Positions 1 to 11,038 of a stretch of DNA of 64,000 bases are shown here, in pieces. The translations under genes were made by a program, and so were the position numbers. Source of the DNA: Xiphophorus maculatus (lineage: Eukaryota > Chordata > Actinopteri > Cyprinodontiformes > Poeciliidae); NCBI RefSeq assembly GCF_002775205.1, contig NC_036456.1:9203463-9267462 (forward strand), given 5' to 3'. The notes under the pieces are model-generated. The model ran no database searches and was not told where the DNA came from. It worked only from the letters and a program-made list of their open reading frames with translations. Numbering within the stretch: position 1 is the first letter of the stretch; every line of letters starts with the position of its first letter.

Positions 1-106
1 GGAGTTACAGATGATGATCATCACACTGGAGTCATAATGTTTTTAACACCACTGATGAACAAAGAAACATTAAAGATGTTTCATTTCACAATAAAGACAA
101 GTTTAC

Positions 107-379
107 CTGTTTTCTCAATAGTGACCTCTCTGCTGGTCTCAGTATAGAAAACTGGATCTCCTCTTCCTCCTCTGCAGCTGTACTCTCCTCCCTCTGAGAT
201 GGAAAGGACTCCATCCGATTCATTGGTTCTGATGGGCTGAGCTGTAGAAGACTTGGACTCCAGTCTGAACCAGTCAAACTTCCAGCCAACACCAATGTCC
301 ATAGAGCAGGTTAGTGTTACACTGCCCCCTGCTGGTATGATGTTAGCACTTGCTTTTATTGAGGCTTTGGGTTCATTTG
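107..379 (-). CDS. Copy A Ig exon 8, type 1 domain
   Basis: 273 nt, acceptor tttcaaccag, donor gtaaac, phase 1-1. Carries TLTCSMD, WKFDWFR and EYSCRGGRG. Its 3' third and the flanking intron (1-106) nearly match copy B at 34675-34845, but its 5' two thirds do not, so the two exons are mosaics. Confidence 0.82.
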
Positions 380-3300
380 CTGGTTGAAACAAACAGAAAC
401 AAGACAACCTTTAGAAAGTGGCTTGTTTGAGGAAACAATCTGTTCAGATCAATCAAACTTTAACTTCTGAGTCACTTATGCTGTTTGATGTTTAACGCTT
501 CCTGGCCAAGTTATTGTTGAAATATAGAATTTGTTCCCAATCAATTTAAATGATTAAAAAAAAATGTTAAGAACTATTCTTTCAAGAACCAGAATTTGGA
601 AGCTTGACTAGAACCGACTGAACGGTTTCCTTCACTTCCTCTGCTTCCATTGCTAAAACTACAGACAGAGTCCATTTATAAAACAACACAGAAAATCGAC
701 ATCATCGTTCAGAACTTCTTCTGCTCGCTGATTGGCCCGGTAGAAATTCTACCGGAGACAATCCAAGTCAATGGGAGAAAGCCCAGACAGAGCACTGAAG
801 AGAGATTAGAACTGAGATTAACTGAAGTCAATGGCCAGGCTAAGATAAAATAGCCTAATTCTGATACAAATTATTTCTGATTTACCATTTAACATGAGAA
901 CTAAAGCAGATGTGAGGAGTTTTGCATCCAAAAATGTTGTCTGGTGTTCTAGGATTGTGTGAATGAGGATGTTTCTGTCAGACTTACAGTTCACTGTCAG
1001 TTTAATGGGAAAGCTCCAGCCTGTTGTCTGATAGCCTTTACTAGCCAAACACCAGTAGCTCCCACCGTCAGACTCAGAGACGCTGCTGATCCTGTATTCA
1101 TTGGATGTTGGAGAGTTTCTGCTGCTTGTAATCCATTCATACATCCACTGAGTTCCTTCATCATCCTGCATCTCACATCTCAGAGTGACCGTCTCTCCTC
1201 TGAATACGACAGGCCAGCTGGGATGCCGGTTCACAGTCGGCCCAGACACTAAAATGAATAATATTCAATTAGAAGACAGAAACTTATATAGAGCAAAAAA
1301 GGGAAAATGCTTAATTCTTATAGATTACAATTAGCACCTTCATTAATTGGTGATATGCAAATAAAACATTTTGTGTTTTGTTTCTGACAAAGCAAGAAAA
1401 AAAAAACATGTAATAATTTAAGGTGAACCACAAACGGAGCACAATGAACAGTAATAAAACTGGACCAATAAACAGATCAAAGATTTAAAACAGCTTTTTT
1501 GTTTGTTTTATTACAGAATAGAACTAAACTCACCAATTTTCTGAACGTTGCTTTTTTCTGTATGAAAAACTGGATTTCCTCTTCCTCCTCTGCAGCTGTA
1601 AACACCTCCCTCTGAGACACTGATGTCACTGTTTGGATCACTGTTTCCTCTGAGCTGATCTACAGAATATTGTTGATCATTTCTGAACCAGTCAAACTTC
1701 CAGTCATCAGATTCGTCCACAGAGCAGCTCAGTGTTATGCTGCCCCCTGCTGGTATGATTGTTCTGTCTGCTGTCAATTTGGCTCTGGGTTCATCTGCTG
1801 CGGTTTTTAAATTTAAAAAAATAAAGAAAAATCATATTACTAAAAATTCTTTGCTTGATGGTTTCTCTGTTTTGCTTTATGTGATAATTTATTATTAACA
1901 TGTACAATGCTTATTAGGAAAGATTACATTATTGCCAGACAAGGGGAAAATACGTCCATCGCAAAAAGGAAACTCAAAAAAATTTGCAAACTTATGCAAT
2001 ACAGTCTTAAAACAAGAAAATATGACAGAGGAAACAGCAATGCATTTCAATTCACAAGCAAACTAACGGGCCGGTTTCTGGATCACGTGATACGGCCCGA
2101 TTGCGAGGCTTCAAACGTCACCGCCCGTTTCTGCACCACAAGCCTCGATACTCGATTCACAAAAATCCTCATTGATTATTCGATACACAATAAATCATAG
2201 AAGATGACTTACTTCAGGAAAAATAAAGCTATTTTTAACACATTTAACCATCTTAAAATGTTGAGTATTGTTTAGTACAACATTAAATTTATGATTAAAG
2301 AATTAAAGTTGTGGCTTAACAGTAAATTACAGAGTTACTTTGTAATTTTTACTTCAGTGACATGTAGCTGGTTTTATTTATCTCCCATGTTTTTCTTTTG
2401 CTTCTAGTCAGAAATAACAGAAAATCATGATTTTATATTAAATCCAAACAATATAAAGTTTCTAATCAGACTCACGTCTCACTGTCAGTGTGACGGCATC
2501 GCTCCATTCTGTTAGCTGATGATCTCCTCTAGCCATACAGCTGTACTTTCCACTGTGATATTCATTGACTGTAATGATTCTGTATTCTCTGGATCTTTTT
2601 TCAGCATTTCCATTGTTTCTTTTCCATTCATACGTCCACTGAGTTCTTCTTCCTCCTTCCCAGATCTCACATCTCAGAGTAACTTTCTCTCCACTATATA
2701 CAACAGGTCCACTGGGTTCTAGGATCACAGTCGGCTTGGAAACTATTCAACAAAAACAGAACAATTTTCATCTAAAACACTGACAGAAATATTCTTTGGA
2801 TTAACACTGCTGTTCCCATGTATGATACGCATGTCAATAATGTTTGCTTTGTTACTTAAGCAAACATTTTCTGACTGAATATTTAATAAATCAAAAGTAC
2901 AATTTTATAGAAACTATTTCAATTTCTGAACTCATAAACTCCTTGGAATTCTTTTAAATTTTAACAAACATGTTAATTGTATTCTCTAACTCAAAGACAG
3001 TAATTGTAATTTTTGTCAGCTGACTGAATATTTTTTTCAAAACCTTTACTTTAGAGGATAAAACAGAAAATATATAAAGCATTACAAATGAGTATATCTT
3101 TTCCTGCATTTTAATAGAAAATAACTCTAACAAACAAATACTTCACTTAAGGTGTTACACTGCTACATAAAAGTCAAGTAACAGTAAGAGGAACATTTGA
3201 ACCCTAAACAGCTTCAAAATGCAACAAATCAAAATTTGGACAAATGCAGCAAAAAGGTTTTAGCTAAGCATGAAATCGAAGATGAATGAAAACTCCAAAT

Positions 3301-6049
3301 GTATCAATTAAAAATAATTGCCTTTTCAATTTCTTCACATTAACAGAATCAATATTTTATTTTAAGGCATCATCAAATAGAGGTAAAGTCTTGTAATTAC
3401 TGCTTTACTATGGTCCCAAAATTATGGCTATTAAAACACAACTGATACCCAAATTCTAGATTTAAAGAGAGATTTTTATTTTATTACAGAATTAAGAACT
3501 AAACTTACCAGTTTTCAGAACAGAGATTTTACCACTAAATGCAGTTTTAAAAACTGAATATTTTCTTCCTCCTCTGCAGCTGTACTCTCCTCCCTCTGTG
3601 ACATAGATGACTCTGTACAGTTCATCGTTTGATCTGAACTGATCTACAGAATATTGTTGATCATTTCTGAACCAGTCAAACTTCCAGTCATCAGATTCGT
3701 CCACAGAGCAGCTCAGTGTTATGCTGCCCCCTGCTGGTATAATTGTTGTGTCTGCTGTCAGTGTGGCTCTGGGTTTATCAGCTGTTGAGTTTTAAGCAAA
3801 ATAGAAAGTGACTCAATAATCAAAACTATTAATTAGTTCATGCCATGTTTACAAACTTAGTCATTTTAAAAATTTGAGTGTCTTGAGTTAATATTTACTT
3901 CAGTGACATGTAGCTGGTTTTATTAATCTCCCATGTTTTCTTTTGCTTGTAGTCAGAAATAACAGAAAATCATGTTTTTATATTAAATCCAAACAATATA
4001 AAGTTTCTAATCAGACTCACGTCTCACTGTCAGTGTGACGGCATCGCTCCATTCTGTTAGCTGATGATCTCCTCTAGCCATACAGCTGTACTCTCCACTG
4101 TTGGTGTCAGAGACTCTGTTGATTCTGTATTCATTGGAACTTTTTTCAGCATTTCCATTGTTTGTTTTCCATTCATACGTCCACTCAGTTCCTCCTCCTC
4201 CCCAGATCTCACATCTCAGAGTGACTTTCTCTCCTCTATATACAACAGGTCCACTGGGTTCTAGGATCACAGTCGGCTTGGAAACTATTCAACAAAAACA
4301 GAACAATTTTCATCTAAAACACTGACAGAAATATTATTTGGATTAACACTGCTGTTCCCATGTATGATACGTACGTCAATAATGTTTGCTTTGTTACTTA
4401 AGCAAACATTTTCTGGCTGAATATTTAATAAATCAAAAGTACAATTTTATAGAAACTATTTCAATTTCTGAGCTCATAAACTCCTTGGAATTCTTTTAAA
4501 TTTTAACAAACATGTTAATTGTATTCTCTAACTCAAAGACAGTAATTGTAATTTTTGTCAGCTGACTGAATATTTCTTTCAAAACCTTTACTTAAGAGGA
4601 TAAAACAGAAAATATATAAAGCATTACAAATGAGTATATCTTTTCCTGCATTTTAATAGAAAATAACTCTAACAAACAAATACTTCACTTAAGGTGTTAC
4701 ACTGCTACATAAAAGTCAAGTAACAGTAAGAGGAACATTTGAACCCTAAACAGCTTCAAAATGCAACAAATCAAAATTTGGACAAATGCAGCAAAAAGGT
4801 TTTAGCTAAGCATAAAATCGAAGATGAATGAAAACTCCAAATGTATTAATTAAAAATAATTGCCTTTTCAATGTCTTCACATTAACAGAATCAATATTTT
4901 ATTTTAAGGCATCATCAAATAGAGGTAAAGTCTTGTAATTACTGCTTTACTATGGTCCCAAAATTATGGCTATTAAAACACAACTGATACCCAAATTCTA
5001 GATTTAAAGAGAGATTTTTATTTTATTACAGAATTAAGAACTAAACTTACCAGTTTTCAGAACAGAGATTTTACCACTAAATGCAGTTTTAAAAGCTGAA
5101 TATTTTCTTCCTCCTCTGCAGCTGTACTCTCCTCCCTCTGTGACATAGATGACTCTGTACAGTTCATCGTTTGATCTGAACTGAGCTGCAGAATATTGTT
5201 GATCATTTCTGAACCAGTCAAACTTCCAGTCATCAGATTCGTCCACAGAGCAGCTCAGTGTTATGCTGCCCCCTGCTGGTATGATTGTTCTGTCTGCTGT
5301 CAGTGTGGCTCTGGGTTTATCAGCTGTTGAGTTTTAAGCAAAATAGAAAGTGACTCAATAATCAAAACTATTAATTAGTTCATGCCATGTTTACAAACTT
5401 AGTCATTTTAAAAATTTGAGTGTCTTGAGTTAATATTTACTTCAGTGACATGTAGCTGTTTTTATTTATCTCCCATGTTTTCTTTTGCTTGTAGTCAGAA
5501 ATAACAGAAAATCATGTTTTTATATTAAATCCAGACAATATAAAGTTTCTAAATCAGACTCACGTCTCACTGTCAGTGTGACGGCATCGCTCCATTCTGT
5601 TAGCTGATGATCTCCTCTAGCCATACAGCTGTACTTTCCACTGTTGGTGTCAGAGACTCTGTTGATGATGTATTCATTGGAACTTTTTTCAGCGTTTCCA
5701 TTGTTTGTTTTCCATTCATACGTCCACTCAGTTCCTCCTCCTCCCCAGATCTCACATCTCAGAGTGACTCTCTCTCCTCTATACACAACAGTCCGATTGG
5801 GTTGTAGGATCACAGTCGGCTTGGAAACTATTCAACAAAAACAAAACAATTTTCAACAGGAAAACTGACAGAAATATTCTGTGGGTTGTTTGATTGTGTG
5901 ATATGAAGGTAAAACAAGGTTTGTTTGGTTTTCTTCTGATATAAAGATAAATAAATAAACACTAAATATAACCCAATAGTAGAGTCCTCATTACGGGACA
6001 AACAGAATAGCTTAAACAAACACATTTGTAATAACAATAAATATAAATA

Positions 6050-6133
<84 letters not shown>

Positions 6134-9100
6134 TTTAAAGCAGAAAAATCAATCAAACCATCAGAACATGACCTGGTTCTGGTTCAGTTTTCTTGTTTAA
6201 GTTGTGTAGATTTGTATTCTAACTCATTTGACACTGTCAGTCTGAGGGCTTCGCTATAATCTGTTTTATTATCGTCTCTTTCAGCTCTGCAGCTGTAATC
6301 TCCACTGATAGCTAAAATAATCCTTAATTCATTTGTCATTGGAGAGTTTGTATTGGTTGGTCTAAAGTCATGATGGTTCTGAAGAACCAACCACTAACCC
6401 ACATTTTCTGGCATTAACAAATAGAAGCAACTTAATTCTAGCTAACCTAAAACAAGAGAAGTTTGATCTGATTTAACTTGAGACAATGAGGAAAAAATGT
6501 CTATGTGTCTTTTTATTCAGTGTTTGTTAACTTCTGCTCTCAACTGAACAGTGCAGACTTGACACTTTGACCTTTGCAGATTCTTCAGACTTTATCAACC
6601 AGTTTCAACTCTGTATCAGTGTGAGTCAGATAAACCTGAAGAAAGTGGAGAAATTAAGTTTGTGACTGTTTTCTTAAAACGTGCATGGAAGTACGGCTAA
6701 AAATCAGCAAAGATATCAGTGAGGACTTTATGAACTGAAATGATTAAGATGGTGACAGCAATTAAATCACTGAGCTTAATTTGATGTCCTACCTCTCACC
6801 CTGCAGCTAAAGCAGTAAAATATGTGAATAAAGGCTCTCTGATTGAAACTTGTCCAAATTAATACGAAACCCGGAGAGAAATACACAAGAGTAAATAAGT
6901 TGCCAAATGCCAGGTTGTAAAATGTTCTGGTCATGACATCATAGATGAATATGTGAATGTATTTATTCTATATGTAGAATAAATACATTCTATCTCCATG
7001 ATAGAATCTATTTATCTATCATGGAAAAAGATAAATACAATCTTAACTTCTGCTCACCAAATTTAGAACTGGTTCATGTTCTGTGTAAACTTGCACAGGA
7101 CTGAAAACAAAAGTCAGATTTATGTTTTTCCTGACATATGTATTGTTACCATGATTCATGATAACATAAAGAACATGTTTCTTACCTTCAGGATTTCCAC
7201 AGCAGAGGGACCACAACACTGCAATGAACAAGAATTGATCATTATAAAAATCTTTTTTTTAAGATGACATGAAACATTTGCCTACAAACATAAAAAAATC
7301 TTGATCTTGATTATTTTCCACTCACAGCTGATGAAAATATGACATTTATAATTAGAATATTACCAGGAATCAGCAACTCGCGGCTCTTTAGCGCCGCTCT
7401 AGTGGCTCTCTGGAGCTTTTTCAAAAAATGTTTGAAATTTGAAAAAGATGGGAGTAGGAAATATATTTTTTGTTTTAATGTGGTTTCTGTAAGAGGACAA
7501 ACACGACACAATCATTCTTAACGTTTTCCAATGCTATAAAAATGTGTAGAATATTAAATTTAAACATTTCCGTTAACAAAGATTTGCGTCACAGCCTGTG
7601 ACGTTTCTTCCAGCTGGGCGGGACGCGAGGCAGGTGGCTGTTGTAAACAACCTGATGGGTGTGAGGTGGATCATGGAGAGCAAAGAGGAAAAGAGGAAAA
7701 TAGCCGAGGAGAGATTCTGCAATTCATGGACCGAATCATTTGCATTCATTGCCAATGCGGAAGGATTACCTGGAAGTTTGCTCTGTAGCGAGAAGTTGTT
7801 AAATAACAAAAAGAGTTCCGTACTTTCTGGACTATAGAGCGCACCTTACTGTAAGCTGCACCTACAATTTATTTTTTAAATAACTGGAAAGGTACATACA
7901 TAAGCTGCACCGGGCTATAAGGCGCATGGTTCAAAGCGTGGGGACAAAGTAGCAACTTAGAGTCTGAAATGTATAATGTGTTAAGACATTTCCAGGGAAG
8001 GTATGTTACATTAGCTGCTGCACACACTCTGTACACATACGACTGCACCTCTGCCCACCACAGCAACACCATCATCAAGTTTGCTGATGACACCACAGTG
8101 GTGGGGCTCATCTCAGGAGGCGACGAGTCCGCCTACAGGGGTGAGGTGGAGCGGCTGTTGCAGTGGTGCAGGGAGAACAATCTGCTCCTCAACAACTCAA
8201 AGACAAAAGAACTCATAATAGATTACAGGAGGAATAAAACGGACATTACACCACTAACCATTGGGGGAAAATGTGTGGAGAGGGTAGCTGATTTCCGTTT
8301 CCTGGGGGTCCACATTGAGCAGGGCCTCACATGGAACATGAACACCTTTGAGCTGATAAAAAAGGCCCAGCAAAGACTGAACTTCCTGAGGGTTCTCAGG
8401 AGGAACAACATCAAGGAGAAGCTGCTGGTGTCCTTCTACAAGTGCTCCAAAGAGAGCATACTGACCTACTGTATCTGCGTATGGTATAACAGCAGCACTA
8501 CGGCTCAAAGGAAAGCTCTCCAAAGGGTTGTGAATACAGCCCAAAAAATCATTGGCTGCCCTCTCCCCTCACTGGAGGACCTGCACAGTGACCGCTGTCT
8601 AAGAAAAGCACAACACATCACAAAGGACACTTCTCACCCCGGACATTCTCTGTTCACACTGCTGCCTTCAGGCAGAAGATACAGAGCAACCAGAACAAGA
8701 ACCAACCATCTCAGAGACAGTTTCTACCCGATAGCAATAACAAAACTAAATGCAATCAAAAACAACCATTAATCATCATGAATGATGTATGTGAGAATGT
8801 GGCTGTTCTTATTTATTAGTTTTTGTTTTGTTTTGTTTTCTCCAGTTATTTGTTATTTCTTACATTGTGTGTGAATTGTGAGACAGTTATTTTTTTGTTT
8901 TTAAGCATATGCACTGACTGATGGCACTTTTTAAATGTCGTTGTTCTTGTGACAATGACAATAAAGATTTATCTATCTATCTATCAAGATTAAAGTTGCA
9001 TCTTACGCTCGATGTTGAGAAACCGTCCAGTGATGTTCGTAAACAGAAGTTACATTAAACACGCAAGAACACAATCCTGCCATAGACACATATTTAGTAA

Positions 9101-9531
9101 CAAAGTGGTTGTTTTTATAAATTGATTAGTGATTTTTGTCAGTATATATTTAGAATGACACTTAGCGATATTATTGTGTTTTGTTGCTCAGGTCCGAGGA
9201 TGGTTGCGTGTCAAAAGAAGGTTGACAAAAAAAAAACCAGCTTTTGTTCAACTGATTTGATCTCTGCAGTTTCTCTGCTGCTGCAACAAATCATCCAGGC
9301 GACCGACCGAAATGTGACACGAACAAGATTTGATCATTTTCAAGTCTTCTTACGATTTTGAAATGTTTCACAGTTTGTTCTCGACTAACTTCACAATTAT
9401 AAGAAAGATCGTCTAAAATAGCAACGAGCTGCTTTCCCCACCCTGTACAATAATTGTATCAAAACAGTGAAGTGAAATCCAGTCATTTACTTACAAAAGA
9501 AGCCCAGCCTGCAGAGTAAAGTTTCCCCCAT
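107..9531 (-). CDS. FCRL/LITR-like multi-Ig immune receptor, copy A (3' end outside window)
   Basis: Exons in transcription order: 9495-9531 and 7186-7218 (signal peptide), then Ig exons 5564-5827, 5051-5323, 4021-4284, 3509-3781, 2476-2742, 1534-1797, 988-1248 and 107-379. Every exon has AG acceptor and GT donor, and all Ig exons are phase 1-1, so the frame stays open through the array. Two Ig types alternate: type 2 (cysteine in VTLRCEI, then YSCMARG and a WSDAVTLTV strand) and type 1 (TLSCSVD or TLTCSMD, WKFDWFR, YSCRGGRG). This is the pattern of teleost Fc-receptor-like and leukocyte immune-type receptors, which are cell-surface receptors of the immunoglobulin superfamily. Membrane and tail exons would lie left of base 1, so inhibitory or activating function cannot be told. 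Use of all eight Ig exons in one transcript is inferred. Confidence 0.75.
380..987. other. Intron between Ig exons 7 and 8 of copy A
   Basis: No coding exon seen. It contains a 19-bp inverted repeat at 737-755 (arms ccggtagaa / ttctaccgg around one base), probably a relic of a miniature DNA element. Confidence 0.5.
988..1248 (-). CDS. Copy A Ig exon 7, type 2 domain (diverged)
   Basis: 261 nt, acceptor ttttag, donor gtaagt, phase 1-1. Has VTLRCEMQDD and, unusually for this array, SYWCLASKG at the second cysteine and a GWSFPIKLTV end. It lies outside the tandem 1.54-kb units. Confidence 0.8.
1534..1797 (-). CDS. Copy A Ig exon 6, type 1 domain
   Basis: 264 nt, donor gtgagt, acceptor accgcag with a weak pyrimidine tract. 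Contains TLSCSVDESDDWKFDWFR and GVYSCRGGRG. Three codons shorter at the C-terminal strand than other type 1 exons (SNVQKI ending). Confidence 0.78.
2065..2200. mobile_element. DNA-transposon-like fragment in copy A intron
   Basis: A GC-richer patch in an AT-rich intron (cgggccggtttctggatcac, then conserved-looking gaggcttcaaacgtcaccgc). It resembles terminal parts of fish hAT-type elements, but no ends or target duplication could be fixed. The class is a guess. Confidence 0.3.
2476..2742 (-). CDS. Copy A Ig exon 5, type 2 domain
   Basis: 267 nt, acceptor gaatag, donor gtgagt, phase 1-1. One codon longer than its tandem siblings (EGGRRTQW against GGGTEW), and with a different central strand (RSREYRIITVNEYHSGKYSC), so it is the most diverged of the three repeat-unit type 2 exons. 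Confidence 0.82.
3509..3781 (-). CDS. Copy A Ig exon 4, type 1 domain
   Basis: 273 nt, acceptor ctcaacag, donor gtaagt, phase 1-1. Carries LTADTTIIPAGGSITLSCSV, WKFDWFR and YSCRGGRKYSVF. No stop or frameshift over the whole exon. Confidence 0.82.
4021..4284 (-). CDS. Copy A Ig exon 3, type 2 domain
   Basis: 264 nt with acceptor gaatag and donor gtgagt, phase 1-1. Both Ig cysteines (TLRCEIW, YSCMARG) and the core tryptophan are present. Differs from the 5564-5827 exon at only a few codons, for example the PSGP start against PNRT. Confidence 0.82.
5051..5323 (-). CDS. Copy A Ig exon 2, type 1 domain
   Basis: 273 nt, phase 1-1, donor gtaagt, acceptor aacag. Domain has IIPAGGSITLSCSVDESDDWKF (conserved first cysteine), a WFR core and YSCRGGRK (second cysteine). 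Near-identical to the exon at 3509-3781, one tandem unit away. Confidence 0.82.
5564..5827 (-). CDS. Copy A Ig exon 1, type 2 domain
   Basis: 264 nt, phase 1-1, donor gtgagt. Encodes an Ig fold with VTLRCEIW, WTYEW and YSCMARGD, ending in a WSDAVTLTV strand. It is the third copy of the type 2 exon of the 1.54-kb tandem unit. If the pseudo-exon upstream is skipped, copy A starts its ectodomain with this type 2 domain, whereas copy B starts with a type 1 domain. Confidence 0.82.
6047..6133. repeat. (TA)n-(GA)n compound microsatellite
   Basis: About 40 bp of TA repeat followed directly by about 47 bp of GA repeat. It sits where copy B instead has its first type 1 Ig exon, so it marks a rearrangement point between the copies. 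Confidence 0.9.
6228..6378 (-). pseudogene. Truncated Ig pseudo-exon of copy A
   Basis: The C-terminal half of a type 2-like Ig exon (SPMTNELRII...GDYSCRAERD, then YSEALRLTV) remains, but the half with the first cysteine is missing. The donor position reads atgagt instead of gtgagt. The acceptor-like ttggttcttcag would enter in a phase that meets a stop. It looks dead, and is kept in both copies A and B. Confidence 0.7.
7186..7218 (-). CDS. Copy A exon 2: 33-nt signal-peptide mini-exon
   Basis: Acceptor ttcattgcag and donor gtaaga bound 33 nt that read, joined to exon 1, LLWSLCCGNPEG. It enters and leaves in phase 1, matching every Ig exon downstream. The exon is identical in copy B (36095-36127). 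Too short for ordinary ORF finding. Confidence 0.8.
7364..7837 (+). mobile_element. hAT-type DNA transposon 5' fragment (copy A)
   Basis: Starts with a degraded hAT-like terminus and holds an ORF from 7598 (MESKEEKRKIAEERF, then WTESFAFIANAEGLPGSLLC), which resembles the N-terminus of hAT-derived transposase-like proteins. The rest of the transposase is absent. The same fragment is at 36278-36748 in copy B, so it predates the duplication. Confidence 0.5.
7831..7965. mobile_element. Palindromic miniature element fragment (ggactatagagcgcacc type)
   Basis: Short repeat-like stretch with gcgcaccttactgtaagctgcacc, and near its end ctataaggcgcatggttc and gcgtgggg. It is shared with copy B at about 36740-36860, where the centre is deleted. 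Classification beyond miniature DNA repeat is uncertain. Confidence 0.35.
8023..8983 (+). mobile_element. 5'-truncated L2/CR1-clade LINE insertion
   Basis: 961 bp present in copy A and exactly missing from copy B, where gctgctgca joins tcaagattaaag. An open frame up to 8772 encodes the C-terminal reverse transcriptase with the FADD catalytic motif at 8080-8091, FLGVHIEQGLTW, and a C-terminal LPSGRRYRATRTRTN tail. After the stop come a 3' UTR and an (ATCT)n tail, typical of L2/CR1-clade elements. No target duplication is obvious. The frame lacks the endonuclease and the first RT motifs, so the copy is dead on arrival. Confidence 0.88.
9495..9531 (-). CDS. Copy A exon 1: start codon and first half of signal peptide
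   Basis: ATG at 9531-9529 opens MGETLLCRLGFF and the exon ends in phase 1 at a consensus gtaagt donor. The small second exon continues with LLWSLCC, giving a normal hydrophobic leader split over two exons, as is usual in Fc-receptor-type genes. The matching exon of copy B differs at one synonymous site. Confidence 0.8.
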
Positions 9532-10541
9532 GTTCACTTCCAGACCTGCTGCACAGCTAATTGGTGCAGCTGCACTTTGCTCTCGCTAAAGTACTAAAAC
9601 CAAAAAGAGAAGTTGCATTTAAGGCACTAAAAACTGTCATTCTGTAATGTGTATGTGTTTCCTTCCCTTTTACTCAGCGTTCAGAAAGTATGCAGGAGCA
9701 GCTTTGACCACAGTGAAGTGTTAGATTCAGACTTCCTGTCCACAGCAGCAATAGTAGAATATACTTTTGCTCTTTAAGGGACGGGCCACCTGCACAGACA
9801 TTATTTTAATACAAATGTCTTTTAACAAAAACTCTTTCCACTGTTTAGTCTTTAACAAAGACTAAACCACTTAGAGGTTTAGTCTAATGAGGTTTCAAAG
9901 TTTTGTTCTGTTGTCATAGTTATTAACTGACATTTATTTATTTATATGAAATGTTGCATTTTTCAGCTATTTAATGTTACACTAGGCTCTAAAAAGTACA
10001 TTTGATATATATATATAACATTGCAACAAACGTCATTTACCGTTTGAGTAGATTCACAGCGGATGTTCTGATGTTGTGGTGGAAATTTGGTTTTGACGTC
10101 CAAAGCACAGGAAATCACCAACTGGGTTATTAAAGTGAAAACATGAGCAGAACAAAGTTAATGTACCATTTAAATTTACAACAATGACATAATGTTCTAT
10201 ATGGAAATATTTGTTAATGGTATTTATTTTAAATTTAACGTGTTAAACGGCGAGGAAAGCATGTGAGGACGAAAGGGAAAGAGATTGCTGTAATATTTTA
10301 TGCCTTTTGGTTTGTTGAGGATGTTAATTGAAAATGTGAACTCAGCGTCAGCGATGTGATTACTGGGCTCCGAGTGACTGCAAAACATCTGGATAACTGC
10401 AGATGCTTCCAAGTCTGATTCTGTACAACTGAAAACAGTGACTAAAGTCCCGCCCACATGGTAACTTTTTTTCAAAATACCCACACGGAAACACTGAAAA
10501 TATAAAAAAAGAATTCTCCACCAGACCTGTAAATGGCACAC
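9532..10541. other. Upstream flank of copy A
   Basis: Upstream of the copy A start codon. No TATA box is placed with confidence. Most of it aligns to copy B upstream of 37700, but copy B lacks about 470 bp (roughly 9927-10395). No gene seen. Confidence 0.6.
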
Positions 10542-10731
10542 CAGGGGTGTCCAAAGTTGGTCCTCAGGGTCCGGTATCCGGTATGATTTAGTTCTCTCCC
10601 TGGCTTAACGCAGCTGGATCCAATGGTGTCTCGTTAGAAGGCCTAAGAAGAACATTGACTTGCTGAAAAGGTTGTTTCTAACTAAAACATGCAGGATGCC
10701 GGCCCTCCAGGACCAACTTTGGGCACCCCTG
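10542..10731. mobile_element. Non-autonomous hAT element (copy A)
   Basis: Ends are inverted: caggggtgtccaaagttgg at the left, and the complement of ccaactttgggcacccctg at the right. Copy B keeps the left part only (from 38230). Neighbouring hAT-like sequence (cggcccttgaggactgg, near 10830) suggests it sits inside an older relative. Confidence 0.65.
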
Positions 10732-11003
10732 AAATAAAGCCTCGTCAGCAGGCCTGTGCATGGCTTTGACATGCTAAAGAGTTTTATAGATCATTTGGAC
10801 CAGAGAGTTATCTAAACCTGGCAGGACGCCGGCCCTTGAGGACTGGAGCTGACCCACTATGACCAACATGAGGTCAGTGGTGAGAATCACCAGGCAACAG
10901 AGAGTCTAACAACAAACCACAAGTGGGAATATTTTGAAGAAGTCCTTGCAGAACCACCAAAAAACTTGTAATCTGTTGCTTTTGTTAAATGAAGCCTTTG
11001 GGG

Positions 11004-11038
11004 TTTGATACATTAGTCAGTAATGTATCAAAGGGGGA
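11004..11038 (+). other. Stem-loop followed by purine tract, module 1
   Basis: A perfect 12-bp stem, arms tttgatacatta and taatgtatcaaa around the loop gtcag, runs into gggggaga. The counterpart in the retrovirus at 26041-26079 keeps the fold with a covarying pair. Confidence 0.7.

Larger units (their letters stand above)
2347..5870. repeat. 1.54-kb tandem duplication carrying a type 1 + type 2 Ig exon pair
   Basis: The string beginning gtcagaaataacag recurs at 2407, 3952 and 5494, giving unit lengths of 1545 and 1542 bp. Introns and exons of the units are almost identical by eye, with scattered single-base changes. Each unit holds one type 2 and one type 1 exon; the third unit is partial and ends near 5870. 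The high intron identity points to recent unequal exchange. Confidence 0.9.
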
